Source: Paracoccus sp. R12_2 (GTDB lineage: Bacteria; Pseudomonadota; Alphaproteobacteria; Rhodobacterales; Rhodobacteraceae). Taken from it: DNA of 64,000 nucleotides. Shown piece by piece: positions 55,226 through 64,000 of this stretch (positions are counted from its first letter, which is position 1; the number at the start of each line of letters is the position of its first letter). Made by a program: the position numbers and the translations under genes. Location: positions 62,001-126,000 of the forward strand of contig NZ_JAGHRA010000001.1 in the NCBI RefSeq assembly GCF_017744015.1, given 5' to 3'. A model generated the notes under the pieces. The model saw only the letters and a program-made list of their open reading frames with translations. It had not been told where the DNA came from and ran no database searches.

Positions 55226-56005
55226 TCAGGCGATCCAGCCGCCGTCCGAATCGTCGCCCGATTCCCCGACCAGGCGCGCGAAATCCGGCAACAGGACGCC
55301 ACGCTTGCCCTGCAATTCGATCACGCCTTCGCGTTTCAAGGCACTGATCTGCCGGCTGACCGTTTCCAGGGTCAGACCAAGATAATCCGCCATCGCCTCG
55401 CGGGTCAGCGGCAATTCGATCTTCATCCGCCCGCCGGGCTTGCTTTCCTGCAGCGACGCTTCGCGGCGCGCGACGATCGCAATGAACGACGCGATCTTTT
55501 CCCGCGCGGTCTTCCGGCCAAGCAGCAGCATCCATTCACGCGCCGCGTCCAGTTCGTCCAGCGTCATCTCAAGCAGGCGTTGCGACAGATGCGGCATCGC
55601 CGTCATCATGTCGTCAAACGGCTTGCGCCGGAAACAGCACAGCACGACCCGGCTGATCGCCACGGCATCATAGGCGGCGCGATCCCGTCCCGGTCGACCC
55701 AGGAAATCGCTTGGCAGCAGCAGGCCGACCATCTGTGTTCGGCCGTCTTCCAGCGTCTGGGTCAGCGTTGCGACGCCGCTGACGACGGATGCGACGAAAT
55801 CCATCCGGTCGCCCCCCCAGACGATCGGCTGACCGGGTTCGAAACTGCGATAGAACTTGATCTCTTCCAGCCGCGACAATTCGTCGGCTTCGCATCGCGC
55901 GCAGACGGCACGGTAACGGATCGGGCACTCGACGCAATTGGTCGAGGCCGTCACATCCGCGGGAACCTTGATTCGGTTGATCTGGGTCAATGCTTGCGCG
56001 CTCAT
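55226..56005 (-). CDS. fnrP: FNR-type oxygen-responsive regulator (FnrP/FnrL)
   Basis: A 259-residue Crp/Fnr regulator that senses oxygen through a [4Fe-4S] cluster. Cysteines at 24, 27, 35, 38 (TNCVECPIRYRAVCARC) and 123/124 (VVLCCFRR) match FnrP/FnrL cluster ligands. The C-terminal helix-turn-helix has the FNR recognition residues E-x2-S-R in TLETVSRQISALKREG, which read TTGAT half-sites. ATG 56005 is annotated; a GTG at 55954 with AAGG upstream is an alternative and would put the FNR box at 55977 upstream of the gene. Divergent hemN starts 20 bases away. It probably controls ccoNOQP, Usp and hemN. Confidence 0.93.
   Translation of the reverse strand: MSAQALTQINRIKVPADVTASTNCVECPIRYRAVCARCEADELSRLEEIKFYRSFEPGQPIVWGGDRMDFVASVVSGVATLTQTLEDGRTQMVGLLLPSDFLGRPGRDRAAYDAVAISRVVLCCFRRKPFDDMMTAMPHLSQRLLEMTLDELDAAREWMLLLGRKTAREKIASFIAIVARREASLQESKPGGRMKIELPLTREAMADYLGLTLETVSRQISALKREGVIELQGKRGVLLPDFARLVGESGDDSDGGWIA
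55977..55990. promoter_or_regulatory. FNR-type box 3 within fnrP 5' end, before hemN
   Basis: TTGAT-CTGG-GTCAA, the same form as box 1, overlaps codons 6-10 of the annotated fnrP frame. Its centre is 41.5 bases upstream of position 56025, just before the hemN ATG at 56026, so a class II activated transcript would be leaderless or nearly so. Confidence 0.75.
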
Positions 56006-56025
56006 TCTGGTGGAATGATACGTTC

Positions 56026-57381
56026 ATGAGCACCCTTTCGCAACTGAGACAACTGGGACTGTTTGACGCGCGCGCGCCGCGTTACACCAGCTATCCCCCC
56101 GCCACGCAGTTTTCGACTGCGGTGGACCCGGCGCGTGTCACCGGCTGGATCGACGCGGTTCCGGCGGGTGCCCAGATCTCGTTGTACATTCATGTGCCGT
56201 TCTGCCGCAGGCTGTGCTGGTTCTGCGCCTGCCGCACGCAAGGCACGCAGAGCCTTGATCCGGTTCATGCCTATGTCGCGACGCTGCTGGCCGAACTGGC
56301 CCAGCTTCGCGACAGGATGCCCGCCGGTGTCAGGCTGTCGCGGCTGCACTGGGGTGGCGGCACGCCCACATTGCTGCCTGCGAAACTGATACGGCAGCTT
56401 GCCGCGGCGATCTTCGACAGCTTCCCGATGGCCAAGGGCGGCGAGTTCTCGGTCGAGATCGACCCGGCCGAGATCGACGCGCCCCGAATGGCCGCGCTGG
56501 CCAAGGCAGGCATGAACCGCGCCTCGATCGGCATTCAGGATTTCGATCCGCTGATCCAGAAGACCATCGGACGCGATCAAAGCTTTCAGGTGACGGCCAG
56601 TGCGGTGCGATTGATCCGCAGCCACGGGATCACCAGCCTGAATGCCGACATCCTTTACGGCCTGCCCCATCAGGATCCCGTGCGCATCTCGGACACCGTG
56701 CAGAAGGTCATGGCGCTGGGGCCCGACCGGATCGCGCTTTATGGCTATGCTCATGTGCCGTGGATGTCGAAACGTCAGGTGATGATCCCTGACCATGCCC
56801 TGCCCGACAACGAGGCGCGGCTTGCCCTGTTCGATACGGCGCGCCGGTTGCTTCACGCCGACGGCTTCATGAGCATCGGGATAGATCATTTCGCCCGTCC
56901 CACGGACGGACTGGCGCGGGCGCGCGACCAACGGCGCCTGCGCCGAAACTTTCAGGGCTATACCGATGATCGCGCCGATGTGCTGATCGGATTGGGCGCA
57001 TCCTCGATTTCGCGCTATCCGCAGGGTTATGCGCAGAATATCCCGGGCACCGGGGCCTATACGGCGGCAGTGCAGGCCGGTCGGCTGCCCGTGGCGCGCG
57101 GGCATGTCTTCTCACCCGAGGATCGTTGGCGCGGACGCATGATCGAGGCGCTGATGTGCGATTTCCGCGTCGATACCGCGGAAATGATGCGCGATCACTC
57201 GCTGTCTGCAGCGACGCTGCAAGACATCTTCATGCCCATCGCATCCCGTTTCGGCGGCATGGTCCGACTGGACGACGCGGGCTTTGCGATCCTGCCCGAA
57301 GGCCGTCCCCTGACGCGCCTGATCGCGCAGGCGCTGGACGGCTATGCCGCCACCGCCGGCAACCATTCCCCCGCCGTCTAG
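56026..57381 (+). CDS. hemN: Oxygen-independent coproporphyrinogen III dehydrogenase
   Basis: A radical-SAM enzyme that decarboxylates coproporphyrinogen III to protoporphyrinogen IX without oxygen. The 451-residue protein has the CxxxCxxC cluster motif at Cys60, Cys64, Cys67 (VPFCRRLCWFCACR) and the HemN-type HWGGGTPTLL and NRASIGIQDFDP segments. ATG 56026 is chosen because the conserved N-terminus begins there; a GGTGGA lies 11 bases upstream. It ends in a three-base overlap with the convergent transporter stop. It is probably FnrP-activated, providing haem for the cbb3 oxidase at low oxygen. Confidence 0.97.
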   Translation: MSTLSQLRQLGLFDARAPRYTSYPPATQFSTAVDPARVTGWIDAVPAGAQISLYIHVPFCRRLCWFCACRTQGTQSLDPVHAYVATLLAELAQLRDRMPAGVRLSRLHWGGGTPTLLPAKLIRQLAAAIFDSFPMAKGGEFSVEIDPAEIDAPRMAALAKAGMNRASIGIQDFDPLIQKTIGRDQSFQVTASAVRLIRSHGITSLNADILYGLPHQDPVRISDTVQKVMALGPDRIALYGYAHVPWMSKRQVMIPDHALPDNEARLALFDTARRLLHADGFMSIGIDHFARPTDGLARARDQRRLRRNFQGYTDDRADVLIGLGASSISRYPQGYAQNIPGTGAYTAAVQAGRLPVARGHVFSPEDRWRGRMIEALMCDFRVDTAEMMRDHSLSAATLQDIFMPIASRFGGMVRLDDAGFAILPEGRPLTRLIAQALDGYAATAGNHSPAV

Positions 57382-58313
57382 GACGCCTCGTCCCGCGCCG
57401 TCACCGCATCGTCGGCACAAGCATCGGGCTTCTCGATCTCGATCGTGGCGTGACCGATATCGAAATCGCGTCGCAGCACGTCCTTGGCGCGCAGCGTGAT
57501 CGCCGCGAAATCGCCTGCCCCCACCACCAGATGAACCGAGGCGGCGCTGCGGCGTTCGTCGATCTGCCACAGATGCAGGTGATGGGCGTCATGGACGCCC
57601 GGCAGGTCGCGCAGCGCCGCGATCACGCGCGAAGGATCGCTGCCCGGCGGCGCGGCCAGCATCAGCATCCGGAACACCGGCCCGATCTCAAGCGCGATAT
57701 GCCACAGGATCACCACAGAAATGGCCAGTGTCAGGATCGGGTCTGCCAGATTCCAGCCGAAGGCCCAGATCAGCGCGCCGCCCAGGATCACCGCGACCGA
57801 AACGCCCGCATCAGCCAGGTTGTGCAGGAATGCCGCGCGGATATTCACGCTATCCTTCGACAGCCGGAAGACCAGCGCGGCGGTCGCCAGATCGACGATC
57901 AGCGCAAATCCGGCCAGCGCCATGACCAGCCCGCCCGCCACCTGCGGCGGATCGGCCAGCCGACCGAACGCCTCGATCGCCAGCCAGACCGACACGGCGA
58001 TCAGCGCCAGATAGTTGACGAAGGCCGCCACGATCTCGGCCCGGCCCCAGCCGAAGCTGAAATCGGGCGTCGCGGCACGACGCGCCAGACGGCGGGCCCC
58101 GAAGGCCAGCACCAGCGCCAGCGCATCCGACAGGTTGTGAACGCCGTCCGCGATCAATGCGGTCGAATCGGCGATCAGCCCACCGAAGATCTGGGCCGCC
58201 GTCAGCGCCAGATTGACAGCGACCGCCCAGCCGATCGCGCCGTCACCGCCCAATGCGTGGTGATGGTGGTGCCCGTGTGCGGGGCTGTGTGCGTGGCCGT
58301 GCGAATGTCCCAT
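57378..58313 (-). CDS. Cation diffusion facilitator (zinc/cobalt efflux type)
   Basis: A 311-residue metal:proton antiporter of the CDF family. It opens with a histidine-rich stretch (GHSHGHAHSPAHGHHHHH) that may bind metal, followed by six helices; the two metal-site motifs are HNLSD and HNLADAG. A C-terminal cytoplasmic domain (VHDAHHLHLWQIDERR) follows. It is most like ZitB/CzcD zinc exporters. ATG 58313 overlaps the polA stop (TGATG), so translation is coupled to polA; the stop overlaps that of convergent hemN. Confidence 0.93.
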   Translation of the reverse strand: MGHSHGHAHSPAHGHHHHHALGGDGAIGWAVAVNLALTAAQIFGGLIADSTALIADGVHNLSDALALVLAFGARRLARRAATPDFSFGWGRAEIVAAFVNYLALIAVSVWLAIEAFGRLADPPQVAGGLVMALAGFALIVDLATAALVFRLSKDSVNIRAAFLHNLADAGVSVAVILGGALIWAFGWNLADPILTLAISVVILWHIALEIGPVFRMLMLAAPPGSDPSRVIAALRDLPGVHDAHHLHLWQIDERRSAASVHLVVGAGDFAAITLRAKDVLRRDFDIGHATIEIEKPDACADDAVTARDEAS

Positions 58314-61117
58314 CAATGCGCCTCGGCCCAGTTTGCCCCGCTGCCCGCATCGACATCCAGGGGAACCGACAGTTGCACGGCCGGTGCGGCGGCGTTTTCC
58401 ATCACTCTGCGTGCGACCGCGATCAGGTCATCCACGGCGGCGTCTTCGACCTCGAAGACCAGTTCGTCATGGACCTGCAGCAGCATTCGTGCCGGCAGGT
58501 CGCGGATCGCCTCGGGCATGCGGATCATCGCGCGGCGGATGATATCTGCCGCAGCGCCCTGGATCGGCGCGTTGATTGCCGCACGGCGCGCCCCGCCGGC
58601 AGCCGGACCGGACTGGTTGATGCCGGGCGTATTGATTCGGCGCCCGAACAGCGTCGTGACGAAACCGGCCTCTTTCGCGTTTGCCACGGTCTTGTCCATA
58701 TAGTCCCGGATTTCCGGAAAGCGTTCGAAATAGGTGTTGATGAAGTCCTGCGCCTCGGCACGCGGGATGCGCAGATTGCGCGACAGGCCATAACCCGAAA
58801 TCCCGTAGATCACCCCGAAATTGATCGCCTTGGCCTGACGGCGGATCATCGGGTCCATCCCCTCGACCGGAACGCCGAACATCTGGCTGGCGGTCATCGC
58901 GTGAATGTCGATGCCGTCCTTGAAAGCCTGTTTCAGCGCCGGAATTTCCGCGACATGCGCCAGGATCCGCAATTCGATCTGGCTATAGTCCAGGCTGACC
59001 AGCCGATGTCCCTGCGCGGCCACGAACGCCTCGCGGATGCGGCGGCCTTCCTCACTGCGCACCGGGATGTTCTGCAGGTTCGGATCGGTCGAGGCCAGCC
59101 GACCGGTCTGCGCCCCGGCGATGGAATAGCTTGTATGGACCCTCCCCGTATCGGGGTGCACATAGGTCGGCAACGCGTCGGTATAGGTGGATTTCAGCTT
59201 GGCTGTCTGACGCCAGTCCAGAACGCGTGCCGGTAGGTCATGTTCGACGGCCAGATCCTCCAGCACATCGGCGCTGGTCGAATAGGCACCGGTCTTGCCC
59301 TGCTTGCCGCCTTCCAGCCCCATCTTGTCGAACAGGATCTCGCCCAGTTGCTTGGGGCTGCCGACATTGAATTTCTCGCCCGCAAGCTGGTGGATTTCGT
59401 CCTCAAGCTGCGCCATTTTCTGGGCAAAGGCGTTCGACATCCGTTTCAGATGTTCGCCATCGACGCGGATGCCGGCCATTTCCATGTCGGCCAGCACGGG
59501 CACCATCGGGCGTTCCAGCGTCTCATAGACGGTCGTCACCTTCTCGGACGGCAGCATCGGGGCAAAATGCTGCCACAGGCGCAACGTGACCTCGGCATCC
59601 TCGGCGGCATAGGGCGTGGCCTTGTCGATCGCGACCTGCGCGAAACCGATCTGCGACTTGCCGCTGCCGATCAGGTCCTTGATGGGAATGCACCTGTGGC
59701 CCAGGTAACGCTCGGCCAGCTCGTCCATGCCGTGATTATGCGTGCCCGCGTTCAGCGCATAGGACATCAGCATGGTGTCGGCGATCGGTGCCATGCGGAT
59801 GCCGTGCCGGGCCAGGATCTTCCAGTCATACTTGACGTTCTGGCCGATCTTCAGGATGGCCGCGTCCTCCAGCACCGGCCTCAGCGCCTCCAGCACCTCA
59901 CCCATCGGCAGCTGCCCGTCGACCGGCGCGGCCGCGCCGAACAGGTCGTCACTGCCCGCGACGTGGCCAACCGGGATATAGCAGGCGTGACCCGCATGGA
60001 CTGACAAAGAAATGCCCACCAGATCGGCCTGCATCTCGTCCAGCCCGGTGGTTTCGGTGTCGATGGCGACATGGCCCGCCTCGCGGATCTGCGCGATCCA
60101 GCGGTCCAGCGCGTCGCGGTCGCGCACGCAGTCATAGCCCGTCGAATCGATGGCGGGTCGTTCGGGGGCGGCGGGGGCCTCGGATGGTGGGGACGATATC
60201 ACGACCGGCGCTTCCGCGCCCAGCTTCTCGGCCACCCGCGCGGTCAGGGTCCGGAATTCCATCTCGGTCAGGAAACCCAGCAGCGCATCCGCGTCCGGAT
60301 CACGCACCTCAAGGCTTTGCAGGGTGAAATCCAGCGGCGTGTCGCAATCCAGTTGCACCAGCCGCTTCGAGATCCGGATCTGCTCGGCGTGGTCGATCAG
60401 GGTCTGCCGACGTTTGGGCTGCTTGATCTCCTCGGCCCGCGCCAGCAGCGTCTCGAGATCGCCGAAATCGTTGATCAGCTGCGAGGCGGTCTTGATGCCG
60501 ATGCCCGGCGCACCGGGCACATTGTCGACCGAATCGCCGGCCAGTGCCTGCACATCCACCACCCGGTCCGGTCCGACACCGAATTTCTCGCGCACCTCGT
60601 CGGGACCGATCAGCTTGGCCTTGATCGGGTCCAGCATGTCGACGCCGTCGCCGACCAGCTGCATCAGATCCTTGTCGCTGCTGATGATCGTCACCGCACC
60701 TCCGGCATCGCGCGCCTGACAGGCCAGCGTCGCGATGATATCGTCGGCCTCATAGCCCTCGACCTCGATGCACGAGATGTTGAAGGCGCGCGTCGCCTCT
60801 CGCGTCAGCGGGAATTGAGGCCGCAGATCCTCGGGCGGTTCGGGCCGATTGGCCTTGTAGAGGTCATAGATCTCATTTCGAAAGGTCTTGGCCGAATGAT
60901 CGAAGATCACCGCCGCATGGGTGGGCGCGTCGCTGCCGCGTTCGTCAGTGACGTATTTCCACAGCATGTTGCAGAACCCGGCGACCGCGCCGACCGGCAG
61001 ACCGTCGGATTTGCGCGTCAGGGGCGGCAAGGCGTGATAGGCGCGGAAGATGAAGGCCGAGCCGTCGATCAGATGCAGATGGCAGCCCTTGCCGAATTCG
61101 GGCGCGTCCTGGGTCAT
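58313..61117 (-). CDS. polA: DNA polymerase I
   Basis: A 934-residue repair and Okazaki-fragment polymerase with the three classical domains: 5'-3' exonuclease (HLIDGSAFIFRAYHALPPL and GYEADDIIATLA), 3'-5' exonuclease (IDTETTGLDEMQADLVGIS, so proofreading residues are kept) and polymerase (LVSLDYSQIELRILAHV, the RRQAKAINFGVIYG O-helix and LLQVHDELVFEV). ATG 61117 is set by AAAGGACC; an upstream in-frame ATG is rejected. A CDF transporter follows with a one-base overlap. Confidence 0.98.
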   Translation of the reverse strand: MTQDAPEFGKGCHLHLIDGSAFIFRAYHALPPLTRKSDGLPVGAVAGFCNMLWKYVTDERGSDAPTHAAVIFDHSAKTFRNEIYDLYKANRPEPPEDLRPQFPLTREATRAFNISCIEVEGYEADDIIATLACQARDAGGAVTIISSDKDLMQLVGDGVDMLDPIKAKLIGPDEVREKFGVGPDRVVDVQALAGDSVDNVPGAPGIGIKTASQLINDFGDLETLLARAEEIKQPKRRQTLIDHAEQIRISKRLVQLDCDTPLDFTLQSLEVRDPDADALLGFLTEMEFRTLTARVAEKLGAEAPVVISSPPSEAPAAPERPAIDSTGYDCVRDRDALDRWIAQIREAGHVAIDTETTGLDEMQADLVGISLSVHAGHACYIPVGHVAGSDDLFGAAAPVDGQLPMGEVLEALRPVLEDAAILKIGQNVKYDWKILARHGIRMAPIADTMLMSYALNAGTHNHGMDELAERYLGHRCIPIKDLIGSGKSQIGFAQVAIDKATPYAAEDAEVTLRLWQHFAPMLPSEKVTTVYETLERPMVPVLADMEMAGIRVDGEHLKRMSNAFAQKMAQLEDEIHQLAGEKFNVGSPKQLGEILFDKMGLEGGKQGKTGAYSTSADVLEDLAVEHDLPARVLDWRQTAKLKSTYTDALPTYVHPDTGRVHTSYSIAGAQTGRLASTDPNLQNIPVRSEEGRRIREAFVAAQGHRLVSLDYSQIELRILAHVAEIPALKQAFKDGIDIHAMTASQMFGVPVEGMDPMIRRQAKAINFGVIYGISGYGLSRNLRIPRAEAQDFINTYFERFPEIRDYMDKTVANAKEAGFVTTLFGRRINTPGINQSGPAAGGARRAAINAPIQGAAADIIRRAMIRMPEAIRDLPARMLLQVHDELVFEVEDAAVDDLIAVARRVMENAAAPAVQLSVPLDVDAGSGANWAEAH

Positions 61118-61297
61118 GGGGATCGGTCCTTTCGCGGTGTCGCGGACCGTTCTGGCAGAAAGCCGTGGCCGGCGCAAAGGGGCGCGGCGGCCTGATACGG
61201 GTTCCGGGCGGCGCCAGCCGCCCAGCCTTGGCGATCCCCCTCGATGGGGGTCGACAAGGCTTCGCCGTCGCGGGACGCAACCGGCGTGACGGTGCCC

Positions 61298-61543
61298 TCA
61301 GTGGTCGTCGCCGGCGTGGTCGCGATCAATGACGAAGCGCTTGTCGCAATATCCACAATCGACAAACCCGGTATCGGGCGAAATCGCCAGCCAGACCCGC
61401 GGATGGCCCAGCCCCGCGGCATCGTCCCCGTCGCAGGATACGCGCCACTTCGTCACCACCACCTCTTCCGGCGCGGGCAATTTCAGCTCGGCAAGCTCCT
61501 GTCCGGTCGACAGCGGGTTCTCGGGTAGCACATATTCGGTCAT
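61298..61543 (-). CDS. Zinc-finger (CHCC) domain protein
   Basis: An 81-residue protein of the zf-CHCC family related to the NDUFS6 accessory subunit of complex I. Cysteines and histidine fit the C-x-n-H-x-n-C-x2-C pattern: VSCDGDD, GHPRVWL and [13 protein letters not shown]. Such proteins are common in alphaproteobacteria; role is not proven here. The 180 bases between it and polA show no other gene. It is divergent from the ABC ATPase. Confidence 0.87.
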   Translation of the reverse strand: MTEYVLPENPLSTGQELAELKLPAPEEVVVTKWRVSCDGDDAAGLGHPRVWLAISPDTGFVDCGYCDKRFVIDRDHAGDDH

Positions 61544-61633
61544 GGCTGGCCTTCTTGTGGCGGCTTGCATCATCTGGTCTAACCCCATTACCGCAGCGCA
61601 CCCTGCCTTCGCAAGCTCCGCCAGGACCGATCC

Positions 61634-62557
61634 ATGACCAACGCCATCGACATTTCCGGACTGCGCAAGACCTATCGCGCACAGGGCAACGCCCCCGCCA
61701 AGGAGGCCTTGAAGGGCATTGACCTGTCCATTCCGTCCGGCAGCATCTTCGGCCTGCTGGGGCCGAATGGCGCGGGCAAGTCGACGCTCATCAACATCCT
61801 TGCCGGTCTGGTCAACAAGACGGCGGGAAAGGTGACGATCTGGGGCTTCGATCAGGACGTCAACCCACGGCAATCACGTGCCGCCATCGGGGTGATGCCG
61901 CAGGAACTGAACATGGACCCGTTCTTCACGCCCCGCGCCAGCCTGGAAGTGCAGGCCGGGCTTTACGGGGTGCCGAAATCCGAACGCTGGACCGACGAAC
62001 TGCTGGAACTGGTCGGCCTGACCGATCAGGCCAATGCCTATGCAAGGAACCTGTCTGGCGGCATGCGCAGGCGGCTGCTGTTGGCCAAGGCGCTGGTCCA
62101 CCGTCCGCAGATCCTTGTGCTGGACGAACCGACGGCCGGCGTGGACATCACCCTGCGCGAAATGCTGTGGAACAATGTCCGCAGGCTGAATCAGGCGGGG
62201 ATGACGATCATCCTGACCACGCATTACCTCGAAGAGGCCGAACAGATGTGCGACGAGATCGCCATCATCAACCACGGTGAACTGATCGTCCGTCAGGGCA
62301 CGCGCGAATTGCTGGGCCGCGCGGACGGCAAGACGCTGATCATCGATTCGGGCGGGCGGGCCCGTATCCCCGACCTGCCCGCAGGCGCGCGCGCCGAATG
62401 GCGCGATGACGGGCGGCTGGCGATCAGCTATCCGCCGTCACGGATCCGGGCCGATCAATTGCTGGACGCGCTGCGCGGCGCAGGCGTTCCGATCATCGAC
62501 GTCGCCAGCGAACAGCCCGATCTGGAAGATGTCTTCGTCGAGATGACGCGCGACTGA
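61634..62557 (+). CDS. ABC-2 type transporter ATP-binding protein
   Basis: A 307-residue ATPase. Walker A is [12 protein letters not shown] near residue 47, signature LSGGMRRRL, Walker [13 protein letters not shown] and switch histidine in [13 protein letters not shown], typical of the CcmA/DrrA/ABC-2 exporters. A C-terminal extension ([14 protein letters not shown] onward) matches this group. No permease gene lies next to it; the following gene is convergent. The partner is expected elsewhere. Confidence 0.92.
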   Translation: MTNAIDISGLRKTYRAQGNAPAKEALKGIDLSIPSGSIFGLLGPNGAGKSTLINILAGLVNKTAGKVTIWGFDQDVNPRQSRAAIGVMPQELNMDPFFTPRASLEVQAGLYGVPKSERWTDELLELVGLTDQANAYARNLSGGMRRRLLLAKALVHRPQILVLDEPTAGVDITLREMLWNNVRRLNQAGMTIILTTHYLEEAEQMCDEIAIINHGELIVRQGTRELLGRADGKTLIIDSGGRARIPDLPAGARAEWRDDGRLAISYPPSRIRADQLLDALRGAGVPIIDVASEQPDLEDVFVEMTRD

Positions 62558-62560
62558 GAC

Positions 62561-62944
62561 CTAGTCCCGCAACGCGATCATCGGCCCCATCGACCTGCCA
62601 CCCATGATATGCAGGTGGAAATGCGGAACCTCTTGCACGCCATGCGTGCCCGCATTGGTGATCGCGCGAAACCCGGAATTGCCGTCATCCAATGACACGC
62701 CTTCCTTGGCGCAGACCTCGGCGCACAGCCGCATGAACCCGGCGATTTCGGCGTCAGGGGCATTGGCGGAAAAATCGTCAAAGCTGACATAGCGGCCCTT
62801 GGGAATCACCAGCACATGAACCGGCGTCTTGGGGGCGATATCGCGGAACGCCAGCGCATGATCGTTCTCGGCAACCGTGTCGTTGGGGATCTCACCACGC
62901 AAGATCCTGGCGAAGATATTGCTGTCGTCATAGTTGTATGCCAT
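62561..62944 (-). CDS. HIT-family nucleotide hydrolase/transferase (HinT-like)
   Basis: A 127-residue histidine-triad protein with HxHxH in VPHFHLHIMGGR near the C-terminus and the N-terminal IFARILRGEIPNDTV. HinT enzymes hydrolyse AMP-linked phosphoramidates. Length is standard. It converges with the ABC ATPase, 3 bases away, and is 15 bases after the glycosyltransferase-type gene on the same strand. Confidence 0.94.
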   Translation of the reverse strand: MAYNYDDSNIFARILRGEIPNDTVAENDHALAFRDIAPKTPVHVLVIPKGRYVSFDDFSANAPDAEIAGFMRLCAEVCAKEGVSLDDGNSGFRAITNAGTHGVQEVPHFHLHIMGGRSMGPMIALRD

Positions 62945-62958
62945 GGCCTCTGTCCTCG

Positions 62959-64000
62959 TCAGTCAGCGAAAAGATGTGGTGTCGCGGCCAGATCCTGCGC
63001 GATTTCGGACGATACATCCAGAAAGCGCTGAAGGGACAGCGCATTGCGGTCCTGGGGCGCCTCGGGAGTGATCGCCTCGAAGCGCGCAAATCCCATATCG
63101 CGCAGAAGCTCGGCCTCATGGTCCAGATCGTCGCGCACCACGGGCAGAAGCCGGCGAACGACCTCGTCGGGCGTCGTGGCGCCGATCAAGCCCACACGCC
63201 GCATGTGGCCGCGCAGATAGTCATCGTCGAAGAACGTGTCGATGAACAGGATGCGAACCTCGGCACGGTCATTGGCGAAATCGCTGATCAGGCTCAGCGC
63301 CGAGGGATCGAGGCACAGCACCAGATGCCGCGATTCGAACTGTTCGAACAACAGCCTGACCAGCGCACGCCGATGGCGCTGGCGCTTGTCGACCGTCGAC
63401 GCCACGCCCCCCATGTCGGGCAATCCCGCGTCGATTTCGTTGAAGATATAGTCCACCGCCGGGACCGCCGTCGTCTCGCGGATCCGCGCGGTCAGCCGTT
63501 TGGCGACGTGCCATTTCTTTGCAACGATCAGATGGACGACGCGGGCTCGTCCCAGACTGCTCTCGGCTTCCCAGAAACGCGGCGCAAAACGCCGTCCGAT
63601 CCGTCCACGACCGGTCAGGAAGGCGAACAACCGCGGCCCTTCGGCCGAGATGGGAAACTCGACGCCCTTCGCCTGCCAGATCTCTCCCAGACGCGCGCGC
63701 AGGTGCAGCGCCTCGGCGCTGATCTTGCGTGCGAACAGGAAATTCTGACGCAGCAGAAGATCATAGTGGTCGTTGTAGAACGTGACGGGCATGCCGTAAT
63801 CGGTGAACATCAGGAACGTCGGCGAACCTGACCGGATGCGGTCCTTTGGCACGACATGGGCGACCAGGGTCTGAAAGAAGGTCTCGTCCGGAATCCACGT
63901 CGTTTTGAAGAAACGGATCAGTTGCGGTCGCGATCTGATCAGGTCCAGCACCGCCTCGACCGTCTGGCGTCTGAGGCACCACCACTGCGACCCGATCATC
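62959..64000 (-). CDS. Core-2/I-branching-type glycosyltransferase, C-terminal part (cut by window edge)
   Basis: The frame runs off the right edge; at least 347 residues are visible. The beginning of the visible part (GSQWWCLRRQTVEAVLDLI and IPDETFFQTLVAH) matches the core-2/I-branching beta-1,6-N-acetylglucosaminyltransferase family, including the DE acid pair. A long C-terminal region (GRGRIGRRFAPRFWEAE to the end) is the alphaproteobacterial extension (DUF5927/5928-like). It probably acts in surface glycan synthesis. The start is not in the window. The next gene is hinT-like. Confidence 0.75.
   Translation of the reverse strand, partial: MIGSQWWCLRRQTVEAVLDLIRSRPQLIRFFKTTWIPDETFFQTLVAHVVPKDRIRSGSPTFLMFTDYGMPVTFYNDHYDLLLRQNFLFARKISAEALHLRARLGEIWQAKGVEFPISAEGPRLFAFLTGRGRIGRRFAPRFWEAESSLGRARVVHLIVAKKWHVAKRLTARIRETTAVPAVDYIFNEIDAGLPDMGGVASTVDKRQRHRRALVRLLFEQFESRHLVLCLDPSALSLISDFANDRAEVRILFIDTFFDDDYLRGHMRRVGLIGATTPDEVVRRLLPVVRDDLDHEAELLRDMGFARFEAITPEAPQDRNALSLQRFLDVSSEIAQDLAATPHLFAD

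Overview
This window is a chromosomal segment of a GC-rich alphaproteobacterium of the Rhodobacteraceae, most likely Paracoccus or a close relative. The evidence is a yceD-rpmF-plsX-fabH ... ihfA-merR-tRNA-Pro cluster, an argS-SPOR-nagZ-scpA-scpB operon, a divergent DnaJ-like/bolA pair, glpX-recJ, a long-form Dcd, phosphatidylcholine synthase, and a ccoNOQP-usp-cspA-fnrP-hemN microaerobic island. No phage genes, transposases, integrases or CRISPR arrays were seen, so this reads as core genome with a few accessory insertions.

Layout. 1-2.3 kb: 5' part of mreB and leuA, with a leucine-rich leader peptide and competing hairpins upstream of leuA. 2.5-6.3 kb: a universal stress protein, an AGCS amino-acid symporter, a FucP-like sugar permease and a 59-aa small protein. 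6.3-9.3 kb (minus): SseB-domain protein, phosphatidylcholine synthase, and an oligopeptide-type binding protein without its permeases. 9.4-14.2 kb: serine hydrolase, BamE, YceD, L32, PlsX, FabH. 14.2-17.6 kb: a DksA-like protein and a complete TRAP transporter inserted between fabH and ihfA. 17.7-20 kb: ihfA, MerR, tRNA-Pro(GGG), dcd.

20-29 kb (minus): RlmL-type methyltransferase, scpB, scpA, nagZ, SPOR protein, argS and a large CPA1 antiporter. 29-39.4 kb: RhlE-like helicase with a long repetitive basic tail, lnt, DnaJ-like protein, bolA, glpX, recJ, UPF0173 hydrolase, aminopeptidase P. 39.4-49.7 kb: an SDR, an exported cysteine-free racemase-fold protein behind an AT-rich palindromic promoter region, gltA, gltX, a comEC split by a frame change, an omega-transaminase, a DUF2380 protein and miaB.

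49.7-57.4 kb: a tandem pair of two-hairpin elements with identical loops, then ccoP-Q-O-N (minus), a tandem Usp, cspA, fnrP and hemN. Three FNR-type boxes (53645, 53668, 55977) link cbb3 oxidase, Usp and anaerobic haem synthesis to FnrP. 57.4-64 kb: cation diffusion facilitator, polA, a zinc-finger protein, an orphan ABC ATPase, a HIT protein and the C-terminal part of a branching-type glycosyltransferase cut by the window edge.

The most unusual items are the duplicated two-hairpin element at 49774-49957, the exported cysteine-free racemase homologue at 40300-41073, the leuA attenuator, the split comEC and the FNR box inside the 5' end of fnrP. No complete novel multi-gene system was recognised.
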